A DNA stretch of 64,000 nt from assembly GCF_001612635.1 (NCBI RefSeq), contig NZ_BDAV01000022.1:1-64000 (forward strand), written 5' to 3'. Each line of letters begins with the position of its first letter. Position 1 is the first letter of the stretch. This DNA is from Nocardia africana NBRC 100379 (GTDB lineage: Bacteria; Actinomycetota; Actinomycetes; Mycobacteriales; Mycobacteriaceae). Of the stretch, positions 9,438 to 18,618 are shown piece by piece. The notes beneath the pieces are model-generated. The model was given only the letters and a program-made list of their open reading frames with translations. It ran no database searches and was not told the DNA's origin. Position numbers and translations under genes: made by a program.

Positions 9438-10373
9438 TCACGCTCCGATATCGGCGGTGGCGCGGAAATCGCTGGGGCGGATGCCGCGATGGCGCTTGAA
9501 CGCCGCGCTGAAACCGAAAGCGTCCGCATAGCCGACGGCCTTCGCTACCTGCGCCACGGTGAGACTTCGGTCGGCCAGTAGTTCGTCCGCCTCATCCATG
9601 CGGCATTCGGTGAGATACGCCATCGGCGACTGGCCCATGACCTCGGAAAACCGTCGCGCGAACAGCGCCCGCGAGACCCCGGCCTCGGCAGCCAGAGTCG
9701 CGACCGTCCAACCGGCGGCCGGCTTTCCGTGCATGGCCTCCAACGCTGGGCCCACGACCGGATCGGCCGGCCCGCGATACCACCCCGGCGCGGCCGCGTC
9801 CAGCCCGTCGAACCAGTCACGCAGTGTGCACACCAGGGCCCAGTCGAGTAGCCGGTCCATCATCGCTTGCGCTCCGGCCGGACGCCGGGCCGCGTCCGCG
9901 GCCATCGACTCCATCCACGCGCACACCTCCACGTCATCGTTGACGACCAGGACCGGGGGCACCGCTCGCAGCAGCCGTTCGTGGCGACGGCCGGACGCCC
10001 GGTAGGCGCCGACGATCAGAGCGGTCTCGTCGGCGGGGTCCGCGTCCCAGCGAACGCCGTCCAGTTCGGGATCGCATTTCGCGTCCGGCGCGAAGCAGGC
10101 GACCTCGTATTCCTCGTGCGGCAGGGCGGCGTTATCACCAGTGTCGACGAGGACGAACGTTTCCGGGCCGCGCACGACGGCGGTGTCCCCCACCGTGATT
10201 CGACGTTCGGGACCGTCCGGCAGCAGCAGTGTGCCCCCACCCCGCAGCACGGTGACCATCGTCAACGGCGCCTGGTCGGCGAACCGGATGCGCCACGGCG
10301 CTTCCAGCACCGCGGTGGTGAGCACGGCTCCCTCGGCACGAATACCGCCCAGCAGTTTGCTCAGTGGGTCCAC
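9438..10373 (-). CDS. AraC-family transcriptional regulator with cupin sensor domain
   Basis: A 311-residue regulator. The N-terminal half (about 10-195) matches the cupin_6 sensor found in AraC proteins of this type. The C-terminal 95 residues carry two helix-turn-helix units, seen in TVATLAAEAGVSRALFARRF and TVAQVAKAVGYADAFGFSAAF. It is divergent from a quinone-reductase-like gene with a 127-base gap, the usual arrangement for an AraC regulator and its oxidoreductase target. Confidence 0.93.
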   Translation of the reverse strand: MDPLSKLLGGIRAEGAVLTTAVLEAPWRIRFADQAPLTMVTVLRGGGTLLLPDGPERRITVGDTAVVRGPETFVLVDTGDNAALPHEEYEVACFAPDAKCDPELDGVRWDADPADETALIVGAYRASGRRHERLLRAVPPVLVVNDDVEVCAWMESMAADAARRPAGAQAMMDRLLDWALVCTLRDWFDGLDAAAPGWYRGPADPVVGPALEAMHGKPAAGWTVATLAAEAGVSRALFARRFSEVMGQSPMAYLTECRMDEADELLADRSLTVAQVAKAVGYADAFGFSAAFKRHRGIRPSDFRATADIGA

Positions 10374-10404
10374 CCGATCGAGCGTAGACGAACTCCTATC
10401 GAAT

Positions 10405-10431
10405 ATGGACTTCTACCCATAGATCGTCCAT
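10405..10431. promoter_or_regulatory. Short inverted repeat between divergent AraC and oxidoreductase genes
   Basis: ATGGAC at 10405-10410 and GTCCAT at 10426-10431, separated by 15 bases, lie midway in the divergent promoter region. This is a candidate AraC-type site, but six-base arms are short and could occur by chance. Confidence 0.3.
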
Positions 10432-10500
10432 GGGCCTGGGTGTGGAATTGATCCCGGAACGCACAACCGAGCGTCGAACACCCCACATTCAGGAGACCCC

Positions 10501-11193
10501 GTGCAGCACGACCCGACCGTGGACACCGAGACCGCCCGCACCGCACTGGTCGTCGTCGCCCACCCCCGGCCCGAGTCGCTGACCGCCCATATCGCCGACC
10601 TGGCGACCCGACGGCTCACCGCCGCCGGTTACCGAATCGACCTGCTGGACCTGCACGCCGAGAACTTCGATCCCCGGATGACCCCCGCCGACCTCCCGGA
10701 GTGGGGCAACCGCGAGAAGCCCTACTCACCCGAAGTCGAGGACCATATGCGACGCATCCTCGCCGCCGATGTGATCGTCGCGGTGTTCCCGGTGTACTGG
10801 ATGCAGGTTCCGGCGATTCTCAAGGGCTGGATCGATCGGGTATGGAACTACGGATTCGCTTACGGTCGAAGCACACCGCGACTCGCAGGCAAGCGGATGC
10901 TGTGGCTGGGCCTGGCGGGCGTAGCAGACGACGACGCGGTCGTCGAACCCATGCAGGAGGCGCTCAGCACGCAACTCGACGACGGTATCGCCTACTACTG
11001 CGGCCTCACCCAGTCGTCGGTGGGGCTGTTGCCGGGCGCGGAGGAAAAGCGACAGCGCCTGGATGCCGCGGGAAATCTGCTGCTCGACGATGCGCTCACC
11101 GGTGCGGTTCGCGAGGCCCACTATGCCGGTTTCGAAGACCGGGCGCTGAGGTTCGTCGACGATTTCCTCGCCGCCGACCAGGTCCCGGCCTGA
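10501..11193 (+). CDS. NAD(P)H-dependent flavodoxin-fold oxidoreductase (MdaB/NQO-like)
   Basis: Predicted FMN or FAD-dependent reductase of quinones or related electrophiles, 230 residues, cytosolic. The flavodoxin_2 fold shows VVVAHPRPESLTAHIAD at the first strand and phosphate loop, VIVAVFPVYWMQVPAILKGWIDRVWNYGFAY for the conserved W-x-P-x3-K-x-W-x-D-R segment, and GLAGV afterwards. It starts at GTG 10501 behind CAGGAG. It is probably induced through the divergent AraC regulator. Paralogues in Escherichia coli are MdaB and KefF/KefG, so an antioxidant role is likely. Confidence 0.9.
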   Translation: MQHDPTVDTETARTALVVVAHPRPESLTAHIADLATRRLTAAGYRIDLLDLHAENFDPRMTPADLPEWGNREKPYSPEVEDHMRRILAADVIVAVFPVYWMQVPAILKGWIDRVWNYGFAYGRSTPRLAGKRMLWLGLAGVADDDAVVEPMQEALSTQLDDGIAYYCGLTQSSVGLLPGAEEKRQRLDAAGNLLLDDALTGAVREAHYAGFEDRALRFVDDFLAADQVPA

Positions 11194-11345
11194 CCACCGA
11201 AGGCGACCCGAGGCCCGGCCTTCTCCGGTTTCGGAGACGGTCGATGCGGCAGGCGACCGCACACGTCATGACCGACGTCACTCCGAGCGGTGGACCGCGA
11301 TCCTCGTTACATCCCTGGTCCGATGCTTTTCGCCCGCGATACCGT

Positions 11346-11379
11346 GTTATCGAATAACAACTGTTAGTCACTAACAGTT
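11346..11379. promoter_or_regulatory. Double palindrome upstream of MMPL transporter (candidate TetR operator)
   Basis: Two adjoining perfect palindromes: GTTAT-CGA-ATAAC (11346-11358) and AACTGTTAG-TCA-CTAACAGTT (11359-11379). The second has 9-bp arms around a 3-base centre and ends 44 bases before the transporter start. A TetR gene follows the transporter, so this is its likely operator. Confidence 0.7.
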
Positions 11380-11423
11380 TCGATGACCTCCTTCGATGAG
11401 ACGAATACGGATTGGAGTGTGTG

Positions 11424-13661
11424 ATGGCGGCGTGGTTGTACCGGCTCGGCCGGTTCTCGTTTCGTCACAAGTGGTGGGTGATCGCCACCTGGGTGATCGC
11501 CGCGGTGACGGTGGCCGGGCTGGTGGGGGCGCTGAATCCGAAGTTCGCGAAGGATTTCGATCTGCCCGGCACGGATTCGGGCACGGCGACCAACCAGGTG
11601 GAGAAGTACTTCCCCCAGGTCATGGAGCAGCAGAAGCATGCATCGACCAGCATCCTGGTCGCCGCCGACGACGGGATCGCCAACCACACGGCCCAGATCG
11701 ATGCGCTGGTGGCCGATTTGAAGACGCTCCCGAAGGTGTCGGATCCGCAGACGGTGGTCGATCCGGTGCTCGCGGCCCAGGTCGATCCGGCGATCGCCGC
11801 ATCGGTGCTGGGCGACAACGGCAAGGTCGGATTGATCCAGGTGCGCCAGAACATCGAGATCATGGACCTGAAGGCGGATCAGAAACACCAGCTGCAGGAC
11901 ATCCTGGCCAAGCACAACGGGCACGGATTGCAGGTGGAGGCGACCGGCTCGCTGATGCAGGTCATGGAGACCGGCGGCAAGGCCGAAATGATCGGCTTCG
12001 CCATCGCTTTCGTGGTGATGATCGTCGCCTTCGGCGCGCTGGTAGCCGCCTTCATCCCGCTCGTGACCGGGTTGGTCGGAGTGTTGATCACGATCCTGCT
12101 CGTCACCCTGAGCGCGAAATTCCTGAGCGTCAACGAGACCGCGACCGGCATCGTGACCATGCTCGGCATCGCCGTCTCGATCGACTACGCACTGTTCATC
12201 GTCTCTCGCTACCGCAGTGAGGTGAAACGCGGCGGCACACGCGCGGAGGCCGCCGGACGCGCGGTCGGCACCGCGGGTTCGGCGGTGGTGTTCGCCGGAC
12301 TGACCGTGATCATCGCCGTGGTGGCGTTGATGGTGATCGGGATCCCGCTGATCACCCAGATGGGCGCCGGCGCGGCCGTGGCGGTCGCGATCGCGGTCCT
12401 CGCCGCGCTGACGCTGATTCCGGCGCTGCTCGGCGCGGTCGGACGGTTCGCGTTCGCCCCGCGCATCCCGTGGATCAGGCACGCCGAGCAGTCCGAGACC
12501 GCCGACACCAACGGCGTGCGGTTCGGCCGGACGGTGGTGCGCCGGCCGCTGCCGTTCATCGTCGCCGGACTGGCCGTGCTGGTGCTCGCCGCGCTGCCGA
12601 TGAGCAAACTCGAACTCGGCCTGTCGATGTCGAGCCCGGACGAAGCACGCGCGATGACGTTGCTGCAGCGCGGATTCGGCAAGGGCGTCAACGGCCCGCT
12701 GCTGGCCGTGGTTCACACCGACCACGGAGACGTGAGTGCAGCCGCCGAGGCCACCGTCACACACATCAAAACGCTCCCGGACGTAGCAAACGCCGACACG
12801 TTGACCTGGATGGGCAACGGCACCCAGCAACCGAATACCGGCGCGGACACCGCGTTGATCATGGTCACGCCCAACAGCGGCCCGGCCGAACAGGCTACCC
12901 ATGACCTGATGGAACGGATCCGCGACTACGCACCCACCGCGGCTCACGGCGGTGCGGAACTACACGTCGGCGGGCAGACGGCGATCATGTCGGATCTGTC
13001 GGCCAAACTCGACAAGGCACTGCTCCCCTACCTGATCGTCGTGGTCGGCCTGGCGTTCCTGATCATGATCGCGGTGTTCCGGTCGATCTGGGTTCCGCTG
13101 ATCGGCACCGTCGGATTCGTGTTCTCGGTACTGGCCACCTTCGGTGTCACCGTCGCGATCTTCCAGGAAGGCGCGCTCGGCCTGATCGACAACACCCAGC
13201 CGATCCTGTCGTTCCTGCCGATCTTCCTCATCGGCGTGGTATTCGGACTCGCGATGGACTACCAGGTATTCCTGGTGACCCGGATGCGCGAGGAATACAT
13301 CCACGGCATGAGCGCCACCGACGCCATCATCGCCGGCTACCGGCACGGGGCCCGCGTGGTGACCTCGGCCGCGGTCATCATGATCAGCGTCTTCGCGGCA
13401 TTCATGCTCGCCCCCGACACCACCTCGAAGATGCTCGGCTTCGCGCTGGCGATCGCAGTGTTCTTCGACGCCTTCATCATTCGCATGATCGTCGTGCCGG
13501 CGGTGATCGCACTGCTCGGCGACCGTGCCTGGGGCCTGCCGCGATGGCTCGATAGGCTCGTGCCCAACTTCGACATCGAAGGCGGCGCCGTGCGCAACCG
13601 GGGCATCGACGTCGAGGCGGAGGCCACCCCCGCTGCCGAAGCCGTCGGCGCGAGGAGCTGA
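11424..13661 (+). CDS. MMPL-family RND transporter
   Basis: Predicted proton-driven exporter of lipid or other hydrophobic cargo in the inner membrane, 745 residues. It has the duplicated RND layout: a first membrane helix at about 20-40, a periplasmic domain, a five-helix bundle with the Asp-Tyr proton-relay motif in SIDYALFIVSRYRSE, then a second half with the matching GLAMDYQVFLVTRMREEY. ATG 11424 is chosen because GGAG is 6 bases upstream. The size is that of short MmpL-type proteins, without the long cytoplasmic tail of MmpL3. It is followed after 26 bases by a TetR regulator, so the two are probably co-transcribed. Confidence 0.93.
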   Translation: MAAWLYRLGRFSFRHKWWVIATWVIAAVTVAGLVGALNPKFAKDFDLPGTDSGTATNQVEKYFPQVMEQQKHASTSILVAADDGIANHTAQIDALVADLKTLPKVSDPQTVVDPVLAAQVDPAIAASVLGDNGKVGLIQVRQNIEIMDLKADQKHQLQDILAKHNGHGLQVEATGSLMQVMETGGKAEMIGFAIAFVVMIVAFGALVAAFIPLVTGLVGVLITILLVTLSAKFLSVNETATGIVTMLGIAVSIDYALFIVSRYRSEVKRGGTRAEAAGRAVGTAGSAVVFAGLTVIIAVVALMVIGIPLITQMGAGAAVAVAIAVLAALTLIPALLGAVGRFAFAPRIPWIRHAEQSETADTNGVRFGRTVVRRPLPFIVAGLAVLVLAALPMSKLELGLSMSSPDEARAMTLLQRGFGKGVNGPLLAVVHTDHGDVSAAAEATVTHIKTLPDVANADTLTWMGNGTQQPNTGADTALIMVTPNSGPAEQATHDLMERIRDYAPTAAHGGAELHVGGQTAIMSDLSAKLDKALLPYLIVVVGLAFLIMIAVFRSIWVPLIGTVGFVFSVLATFGVTVAIFQEGALGLIDNTQPILSFLPIFLIGVVFGLAMDYQVFLVTRMREEYIHGMSATDAIIAGYRHGARVVTSAAVIMISVFAAFMLAPDTTSKMLGFALAIAVFFDAFIIRMIVVPAVIALLGDRAWGLPRWLDRLVPNFDIEGGAVRNRGIDVEAEATPAAEAVGARS

Positions 13662-13687
13662 CGAAGGCATCGAACGAAGGAGCCGGA

Positions 13688-14305
13688 ATGACGTCGACGA
13701 CCGCCCCGGGTGAGAGCCCGGGGCGGCGGGTCGGTCTACGCGAAAAGCACAAGATCCGGACCCGCAACGCCATCCGCGAGGCCGCGATGCGACTGTTCGC
13801 CGAACAGGGCTACACACCCACCACCGTCGAACAGATCGCCAAGGAGGCCGACGTCTCCCACACCACCTTCTTCCGCTACTTCACCTCGAAAGAACAGGTC
13901 GTCATCAGCGACGACCTGGCCGCCGAACGCGAGGCCGCGATCGCCGCCCTCCCTCCTGGGCTCAGCCACTTCGATCTGCTGCGGGCGCTGCTGCGCGAAC
14001 TGTTCCGGATCAGCAGTTCCGATCCGTGGGCCTCCGACCCCGCACGGCTGCGGCTGATCCGGGCAGAACCCGTGCTGTTGACCGCCTTTCAGGTCGAATC
14101 CGACCGCGCCCTCTTCGGCGGCGTCGCCTTCTTCGCCGACTATCTCGGACTCGAACCGGATAATCCGCGTCTGCGCGTCTTCGTCGCCGCATCCCGCGGC
14201 GTCCTGATGCACCTCGCCGACGACATCGCCGATCCGAAGGACCCACAGGCCTTGGCCACATTGCTCGACGCCGTCGACCTCCTCGAGCAGGGGCTGCCGC
14301 TGTAG
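13688..14305 (+). CDS. TetR-family regulator of the MMPL transporter
   Basis: A 205-residue repressor. Residues 20-70 form the TetR helix-turn-helix (AIREAAMRLFAEQGYTPTTVEQIAKEADVSHTTFFRYFTSKEQVV), and the rest is a helical ligand-binding domain of the acyl-CoA or drug-sensing type. ATG 13688 follows AAGGAG. Its position directly behind the MMPL gene, which has a strong palindrome in front, suggests autoregulated control of export. The ligand is unknown. Confidence 0.9.
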   Translation: MTSTTAPGESPGRRVGLREKHKIRTRNAIREAAMRLFAEQGYTPTTVEQIAKEADVSHTTFFRYFTSKEQVVISDDLAAEREAAIAALPPGLSHFDLLRALLRELFRISSSDPWASDPARLRLIRAEPVLLTAFQVESDRALFGGVAFFADYLGLEPDNPRLRVFVAASRGVLMHLADDIADPKDPQALATLLDAVDLLEQGLPL

Positions 14306-14409
14306 CGGTCCAGGTCTCACGGTCCGCACACCGCCCGGCCGCGGTGCTTGCGATGCCGAACCAGCCGTTGACGAAGTGCGGAGAAGTCTCACGGAGCCAC
14401 ATCTAGGTC

Positions 14410-14425
14410 AATAGATCGGTCTATT
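14410..14425. promoter_or_regulatory. Palindrome AATAGA-TCGG-TCTATT upstream of split-barrel gene
   Basis: Perfect 6-bp arms around a 4-base centre, ending 58 bases before the ATG at 14484. Its core TAGATCGNTCTAT recurs at 14903-14919 and 42201-42215, and resembles the larger CTAGAT-N6-ATCTAG operators further along. Likely a TetR-type operator; the cognate regulator is not certain. Confidence 0.55.
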
Positions 14426-14483
14426 AGGCTTGGTCGGTCCGAGACTCCGACCCGTCGGCTGGGAATACGACCCGAAGGAAATC

Positions 14484-14873
14484 ATGAACACGATCCCCGA
14501 TACCCATCGCGACCTCATCGACAGCCCGCACACCGCGACGCTGAGCACCGTCGGCGCCGAGGGCACCCCTCAGGTCACCGCGCTGTGGTACCTCGCGGAA
14601 GAGAATTCGATCGCCATCTCGGTGCCGGCCGATCGCCAGAAGTACAAGAACGTGGTCGCGCACCCGAAGGCAACCCTGTTCATCATCGACCCCGCAAACC
14701 CGTTCCGCACCCTGGAGATTCGCGCGACGACAACCACCGAGCCCGATCCCGGCCTGGCCGTGTTCGAACGGGTCGTGCGCCACTACGGCCACGATCCCGA
14801 CACCTTTCCCGCCGCCGGCGGCGACCGTGTCGTCCTGCGGCTCGTCCCGACCCGCGTGGTGGCCCAAGGCTGA
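14484..14873 (+). CDS. PPOX-class split-barrel flavin/F420-dependent protein
   Basis: A 129-residue pyridoxamine-5'-phosphate-oxidase-like split barrel. The ATG at 14484 is preceded by GAAGGAA. Visible features are the substrate strand TATLSTVGAEGTPQVTALWYL and the cofactor-binding segment SVPADRQKYKNVVAHPKATLFI, typical of the small actinobacterial members that use F420 or FMN. Reaction unknown. A second, more distant split-barrel protein lies at 55869-56324. It sits under a palindrome that also precedes the next gene. Confidence 0.82.
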   Translation: MNTIPDTHRDLIDSPHTATLSTVGAEGTPQVTALWYLAEENSIAISVPADRQKYKNVVAHPKATLFIIDPANPFRTLEIRATTTTEPDPGLAVFERVVRHYGHDPDTFPAAGGDRVVLRLVPTRVVAQG

Positions 14874-14902
14874 AGGGCTGCGGCAACCGGAAAGCCCGGC
14901 AT

Positions 14903-14919
14903 AGTAGATCGCTCTATAG
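14903..14919. promoter_or_regulatory. Second copy of the TAGATCGNTCTAT operator, upstream of enoyl-CoA hydratase
   Basis: AGTAGATCGCTCTATAG lies 32 bases before the hydratase start. It shares TAGATCG-TCTAT with the sites at 14410 and 42200. It would cover the -35 region if the gene is leaderless, with TACTAT at 14940-14945 as the -10 box and 6 bases to the ATG. Confidence 0.5.
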
Positions 14920-14951
14920 CCACCCGCGCTTCCGTCGCCTACTATCCGACT

Positions 14952-15728
14952 ATGCTCCTCGTCGACAAAGCCGACTCCGTCCTGACGCTGACCCTCGATC
15001 GACCCGAAGCGCGAAACGCGTTGTCGCCGCAGTTGATCAGGGAGCTGCAAGCGCAGATCGCCGCGGCCGACTCCGATCCCGACGTCTCCGTGGTCATCCT
15101 GACCGGCGCCGACCCTGCCTTCTGCGCCGGAGTCGACTTGCGCGTGATCGGTGCCGAAGGTGGCTGGGACAACATGGGTGGGGGCGGCGGCGCGGGTGAC
15201 GCTCCGGCCGGAGACCCGTGGACGCCGATCGGTAAGCCGATCATCGGTGCGATCAACGGCGCCACGGTGACCGGCGGCCTCGAGCTCGCCTTGGCCTGCG
15301 ACATACTCGTCGCCTCGGACAGGGCCCGCTTCGCCGACACCCACGCACGTGTCGGCGTCATGCCACTGTGGGGGCTGACCGTCCGGCTGCCGGAAGCCGT
15401 CGGTTTCGGGTTCGCGCGCCGAATGAGTTTGTCCGGCAACTTCATCGATGCCCACACCGCGCTCGCGCACGGACTGGTCACCGAAGTCGTACCGCACGAC
15501 GAGCTACTTCCGGCGGCGCGGCGGCTCGCCCTCGATATCGCGTCCAACAACCAGGCCGCGGTCGCCACGCTCCTCGGCTCCTACCGGCGCATCCAGAACC
15601 ATGTGTCGGCGCCGCAGGCCGCGATCGAGGCCGCGACCGGAGCGGCCTGGCTGGCCGGCGACGCGGCCGCCGGTGTCGCCACGGACGCACAGGCAGTGAT
15701 CGAGCGCGGGCGGGCACAACTGCGCTGA
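14952..15728 (+). CDS. Enoyl-CoA hydratase/isomerase family protein
   Basis: Crotonase-fold enzyme of 258 residues acting on acyl-CoA thioesters. The oxyanion-hole segments are visible as PAFCAGVDL and INGATVTGGLELALACD, with the crotonase ADTHARVGVMP segment after. The acidic residue at the first catalytic position is not obvious, so hydratase versus isomerase cannot be decided. No ribosome binding site precedes ATG 14952, but a TACTAT box ends exactly 6 bases upstream, so the mRNA may be leaderless. Ends before a 15-bp hairpin. Confidence 0.88.
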   Translation: MLLVDKADSVLTLTLDRPEARNALSPQLIRELQAQIAAADSDPDVSVVILTGADPAFCAGVDLRVIGAEGGWDNMGGGGGAGDAPAGDPWTPIGKPIIGAINGATVTGGLELALACDILVASDRARFADTHARVGVMPLWGLTVRLPEAVGFGFARRMSLSGNFIDAHTALAHGLVTEVVPHDELLPAARRLALDIASNNQAAVATLLGSYRRIQNHVSAPQAAIEAATGAAWLAGDAAAGVATDAQAVIERGRAQLR

Positions 15729-15740
15729 TCGCGTCGGCCG

Positions 15741-15775
15741 GGCTGCCGCAGCACCGCCGAGGTGTTGCGGCAGCC
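15741..15775 (+). terminator. Hairpin between convergent hydratase and glutathione peroxidase genes
   Basis: GGCTGCCGCA and TGCGGCAGCC pair perfectly; the stem continues inward with one G-U pair and CACC/GGTG, leaving a 5-base loop. It starts 13 bases after the hydratase stop codon. No T-tract. Confidence 0.6.
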
Positions 15776-15868
15776 GATCGGAAGCGGGTCAGCTCGACAT
15801 TCGTTCACCCCGAGCATCCGGCACCCCGAGCATCGGGCATCAGCGCCACCGGATTCGGCGAACAGGTG

Positions 15869-16405
15869 TCAGTCCAGCAGATCGTCGATCTCGGCCTCGA
15901 TCTGCTCGGGCGTCACCATCGACTCGAAGCGGCGAACAACCGTGCCGTCGCGGCCGACGAGGAATTTGGTGAAGTTCCACTTCACCTCATCGGCGCCGAG
16001 CGACTCCGGACGGGTGGCCTTGATGTGGTCGTACAAAGGACCCGCGGCGGGCCCGAAGCCACCCGGCGCCTCCGCACGCAAGTAGGTGAACAGTGGGTCC
16101 GCGTTCGGGCCGTTGACCTCGATCTTGCCGAAGACCGGAAAGGTGACACCGTAGTTCGCCGAACAGAATTCCTGAATCTCGGCGTCGGAACCGGGCTCTT
16201 GATCGCCGAATTGGTTGCACGGAAAACCGAGAATTTCCAGTCCTCGATCCCGGCCCTTCTGGTACAGCGCCTCGAGACCTTCGTACTGGGGCGTGAAACC
16301 GCATTTGCTGGCCACGTTGACAACGAGCACCACCCGGCCCGCGTAGGTGCCCAGGGAGCGACGTCCACCGTCGGCCGTAGTGACGGAAAATTCGTGAATT
16401 GTCAT
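15869..16405 (-). CDS. Glutathione peroxidase family (thioredoxin-dependent type)
   Basis: A 178-residue peroxidase reducing hydroperoxides. The catalytic set is present: peroxidatic cysteine in NVASKCGFTPQY, glutamine in GFPCNQFG and tryptophan with asparagine in KWNFTKFLV. Selenocysteine is replaced by cysteine, as in bacterial enzymes that generally take electrons from thioredoxin or mycothiol-linked systems. It is 76 bases downstream of the FadE5-like gene in the same orientation, where FAD-linked oxidation may produce peroxide (inference). Confidence 0.94.
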   Translation of the reverse strand: MTIHEFSVTTADGGRRSLGTYAGRVVLVVNVASKCGFTPQYEGLEALYQKGRDRGLEILGFPCNQFGDQEPGSDAEIQEFCSANYGVTFPVFGKIEVNGPNADPLFTYLRAEAPGGFGPAAGPLYDHIKATRPESLGADEVKWNFTKFLVGRDGTVVRRFESMVTPEQIEAEIDDLLD

Positions 16406-16481
16406 GGCGCCGAGCGTATTTCACGTCGAATGGTTCCGCAAGTGAACGCATTCCAAATCTGTACGACGACCGATATTTCCC

Positions 16482-18299
16482 TCACAATGCCGACTCGTCG
16501 AGATCCATGATGTGCGGATCCATTTCGGCGACGACCCTGCGTACCACACCGATTTCGGGAAGCACATTTCTGGCGAAAAACGACGCGGCAGCGATTTTTC
16601 CCTCGTAGAACGGCGTACTACCCCGGGCATCGATCGCGGCGAGCGCGATGTCGGCTTGGCGCAGCAGCAGCCAGCCGATCAGCACATCGCCGACGGCCAG
16701 AAGGAACCGCACCGAGACCAGCCCGATGCGGTAGAGCTGTGCCGGATCCCGCTGCGCGGCGGAAAGATAGCCGTTCAGAGTCGCGACCATCGCCTCGACG
16801 TCCTCGAGAGCGACACCCAGTAAAGTGCGCTCGACTGTCAAACGGTCGCCACCGTCTGCCAGGAATTTCGAGATCTGGCCTGTAATGTGCGCGAATGTCG
16901 CACCACCGTCACGGGCGATCTTCCGGAAGAAGAAATCCTGCGCCTGGATGGCTGTCGTGCCCTCGTATATCGAGTCGATCCTGGTATCGCGGATGTACTG
17001 CTCGACCGGATAGTCCTGCAAAAACCCGGATCCGCCGAATGTCTGCAGCGATTCGCTCAGGTATTGATACGCACGTTCGGATCCGACGCCTTTGACGACG
17101 GGCAACAGCAGATGGTTGATGCGAAAGGCCAATTCGGCGTCGGCGCCCGAGACGGCCCGGGCGGTTTCGGCGTCCTGATGCGCGGCGACGTACAGGTACA
17201 AGGCGCGCAGCCCCTCGGCGTAGGCCTTCTGCAGCATCAGGCTGCGCCGCACATCGGGGTGGTGAACGATCGTCACCCGAGGCGCGTCCTTGTCGGCCGT
17301 CTTCGTCATATCGGCGCCTTGGACACGGACCTTCGCATATGCGAGCGCATTGAGGTAGCCGGTCGACAACGTGGCAATCGCCTTGGTACCGACCATCATT
17401 CGCGCGTACTCGATGACCTTGAACATCTGCGTGATGCCGGCGTGCGAGTCGCCGACGAGCCAGCCGACGGCGGGAATGCCGTGGCCGCCGAAGGTCAGCT
17501 CACAGGTCGCCGAGGCCTTGAGTCCCATCTTGGTCTCCAGGCCGGTGACGAAGACGCCGTTGCGCGAGCCGAGTTCACCTGTGGCGGAGTCGAAATGGAA
17601 TTTCGGCACCACGAACAGCGACAGCCCTTTCGTTCCGGGTCCAGCACCCCGCGGACGGGCCAGTACGAGATGCAGGATGTTCTCCGCGACGTTCGAGTCA
17701 CCGCCGGTGATGAACCGCTTCACACCCTCGAGGTGCCAGCTGCCGTCGGCCTGCGGAATCGCCGTGGTCCGGGCGGCGCCGACGTCGGAGCCGGCATCGG
17801 CCTCGGTCAGCACCATGGTTCCGCTCCACTCGCGCTCGGCCGCGATCTCGGCCCACCGCTTCTGGGTGGGGTTACCGAGGTCGTGCAGGATCTCCGCGTT
17901 CTGCGGTCCGCTCGTGTAGACGAAGGCCGCGGGCTGGGCACCGAGGACGAGTTCCCAGATCGCCCATTTGACGACCGACGGCGCCGGTGTGCCGCCGACT
18001 TCCGCTTTCAGGCCGACCTTGTGCCAGCCGGCGTCTTGCCAGGCGCGCGTCGACCGAATGAACGAGGCGGGCAGCGACACCGCATGTGTGGCCGGGTCGT
18101 AGGCCGGCGGGTTGCGGTCCGCGTCGGCGAACGATTCCGCCACCGGGCCTTCGGCCAGTCGCGCCGCTTCTTCGAGCATCGCGCACACCGTGGGCGCGTC
18201 CAGGTCACCGAACGCTCCCGAGTCCAGAACCCGGTCGATACCCAGGACCTCGAACAGAGTGAACTCGAGATCGCGGACGTTGCTCTTGTAGTGGCCCAC
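16482..18299 (-). CDS. fadE5: Acyl-CoA dehydrogenase, FadE5-like long form
   Basis: FAD-dependent alpha,beta-dehydrogenation of acyl-CoA. The 605-residue protein has the FadE5 N-terminus (GHYKSNVRDLEFTLFEVLGIDRVL), the FAD and substrate loops (MVLTEADAGSDVGAARTTA) and the QTFGGSGFLQDYPVEQYIRD and YEGTTAIQAQDFFFRK segments with the catalytic glutamate. The frame is open to 18377, but GTG 18299 follows GGAGGC and matches the known FadE5 start. The C-terminal extra helical domain accounts for its length beyond the usual 380-400 residues. Known FadE5 has broad chain-length specificity. Confidence 0.92.
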   Translation of the reverse strand: MGHYKSNVRDLEFTLFEVLGIDRVLDSGAFGDLDAPTVCAMLEEAARLAEGPVAESFADADRNPPAYDPATHAVSLPASFIRSTRAWQDAGWHKVGLKAEVGGTPAPSVVKWAIWELVLGAQPAAFVYTSGPQNAEILHDLGNPTQKRWAEIAAEREWSGTMVLTEADAGSDVGAARTTAIPQADGSWHLEGVKRFITGGDSNVAENILHLVLARPRGAGPGTKGLSLFVVPKFHFDSATGELGSRNGVFVTGLETKMGLKASATCELTFGGHGIPAVGWLVGDSHAGITQMFKVIEYARMMVGTKAIATLSTGYLNALAYAKVRVQGADMTKTADKDAPRVTIVHHPDVRRSLMLQKAYAEGLRALYLYVAAHQDAETARAVSGADAELAFRINHLLLPVVKGVGSERAYQYLSESLQTFGGSGFLQDYPVEQYIRDTRIDSIYEGTTAIQAQDFFFRKIARDGGATFAHITGQISKFLADGGDRLTVERTLLGVALEDVEAMVATLNGYLSAAQRDPAQLYRIGLVSVRFLLAVGDVLIGWLLLRQADIALAAIDARGSTPFYEGKIAAASFFARNVLPEIGVVRRVVAEMDPHIMDLDESAL

Positions 18300-18618
18300 C
18301 TGCGGTGCCTCCGTGTGGTTGTGCCGATCGACAGTGAAATAGCTACGTGCCCAAAGGATTACGCGGGTCATCGGCAACAGCCCGCGCTCCCCCGGCGGCC
18401 TCGTGGAGCCCGACGTCCGGACGAATTCGCGGCCCGCATCCGGTCGCCGGTGCGGGCACTTGGTCCGGCGTCTCGGTGCTTCGGCTCCGGTTGTTGACGA
18501 AGGACCAGATGAACCCGGAGATGATCACGTTTCCTCGCATTCGGGATGGAGACCCCGCGGCCCGGCCGGTAGCGGCCGGGCCCGGCACACCGGTGGTGCC
18601 TGCGGGGTATCCAGGCGT
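18300..18618. other. Intergenic region between fadE5-like and fadB genes
   Basis: No convincing gene is seen in these 319 bases; short frames here have skewed composition. A hairpin CCCGGCCG-GTAG-CGGCCGGG at 18561-18580 lies about 38 bases beyond the fadB stop on the minus strand and may end that transcript. The rest probably holds the promoter for the FadE5-like gene; no copy of the CTAGAT operator is present. Confidence 0.5.

Noticed and set aside
18343..18588. An 81-codon minus-strand frame in the gap before the fadE5-like gene
   Set aside because: No ribosome binding site, skewed composition, and it overlaps the FadE5 upstream region; not supported as a gene.
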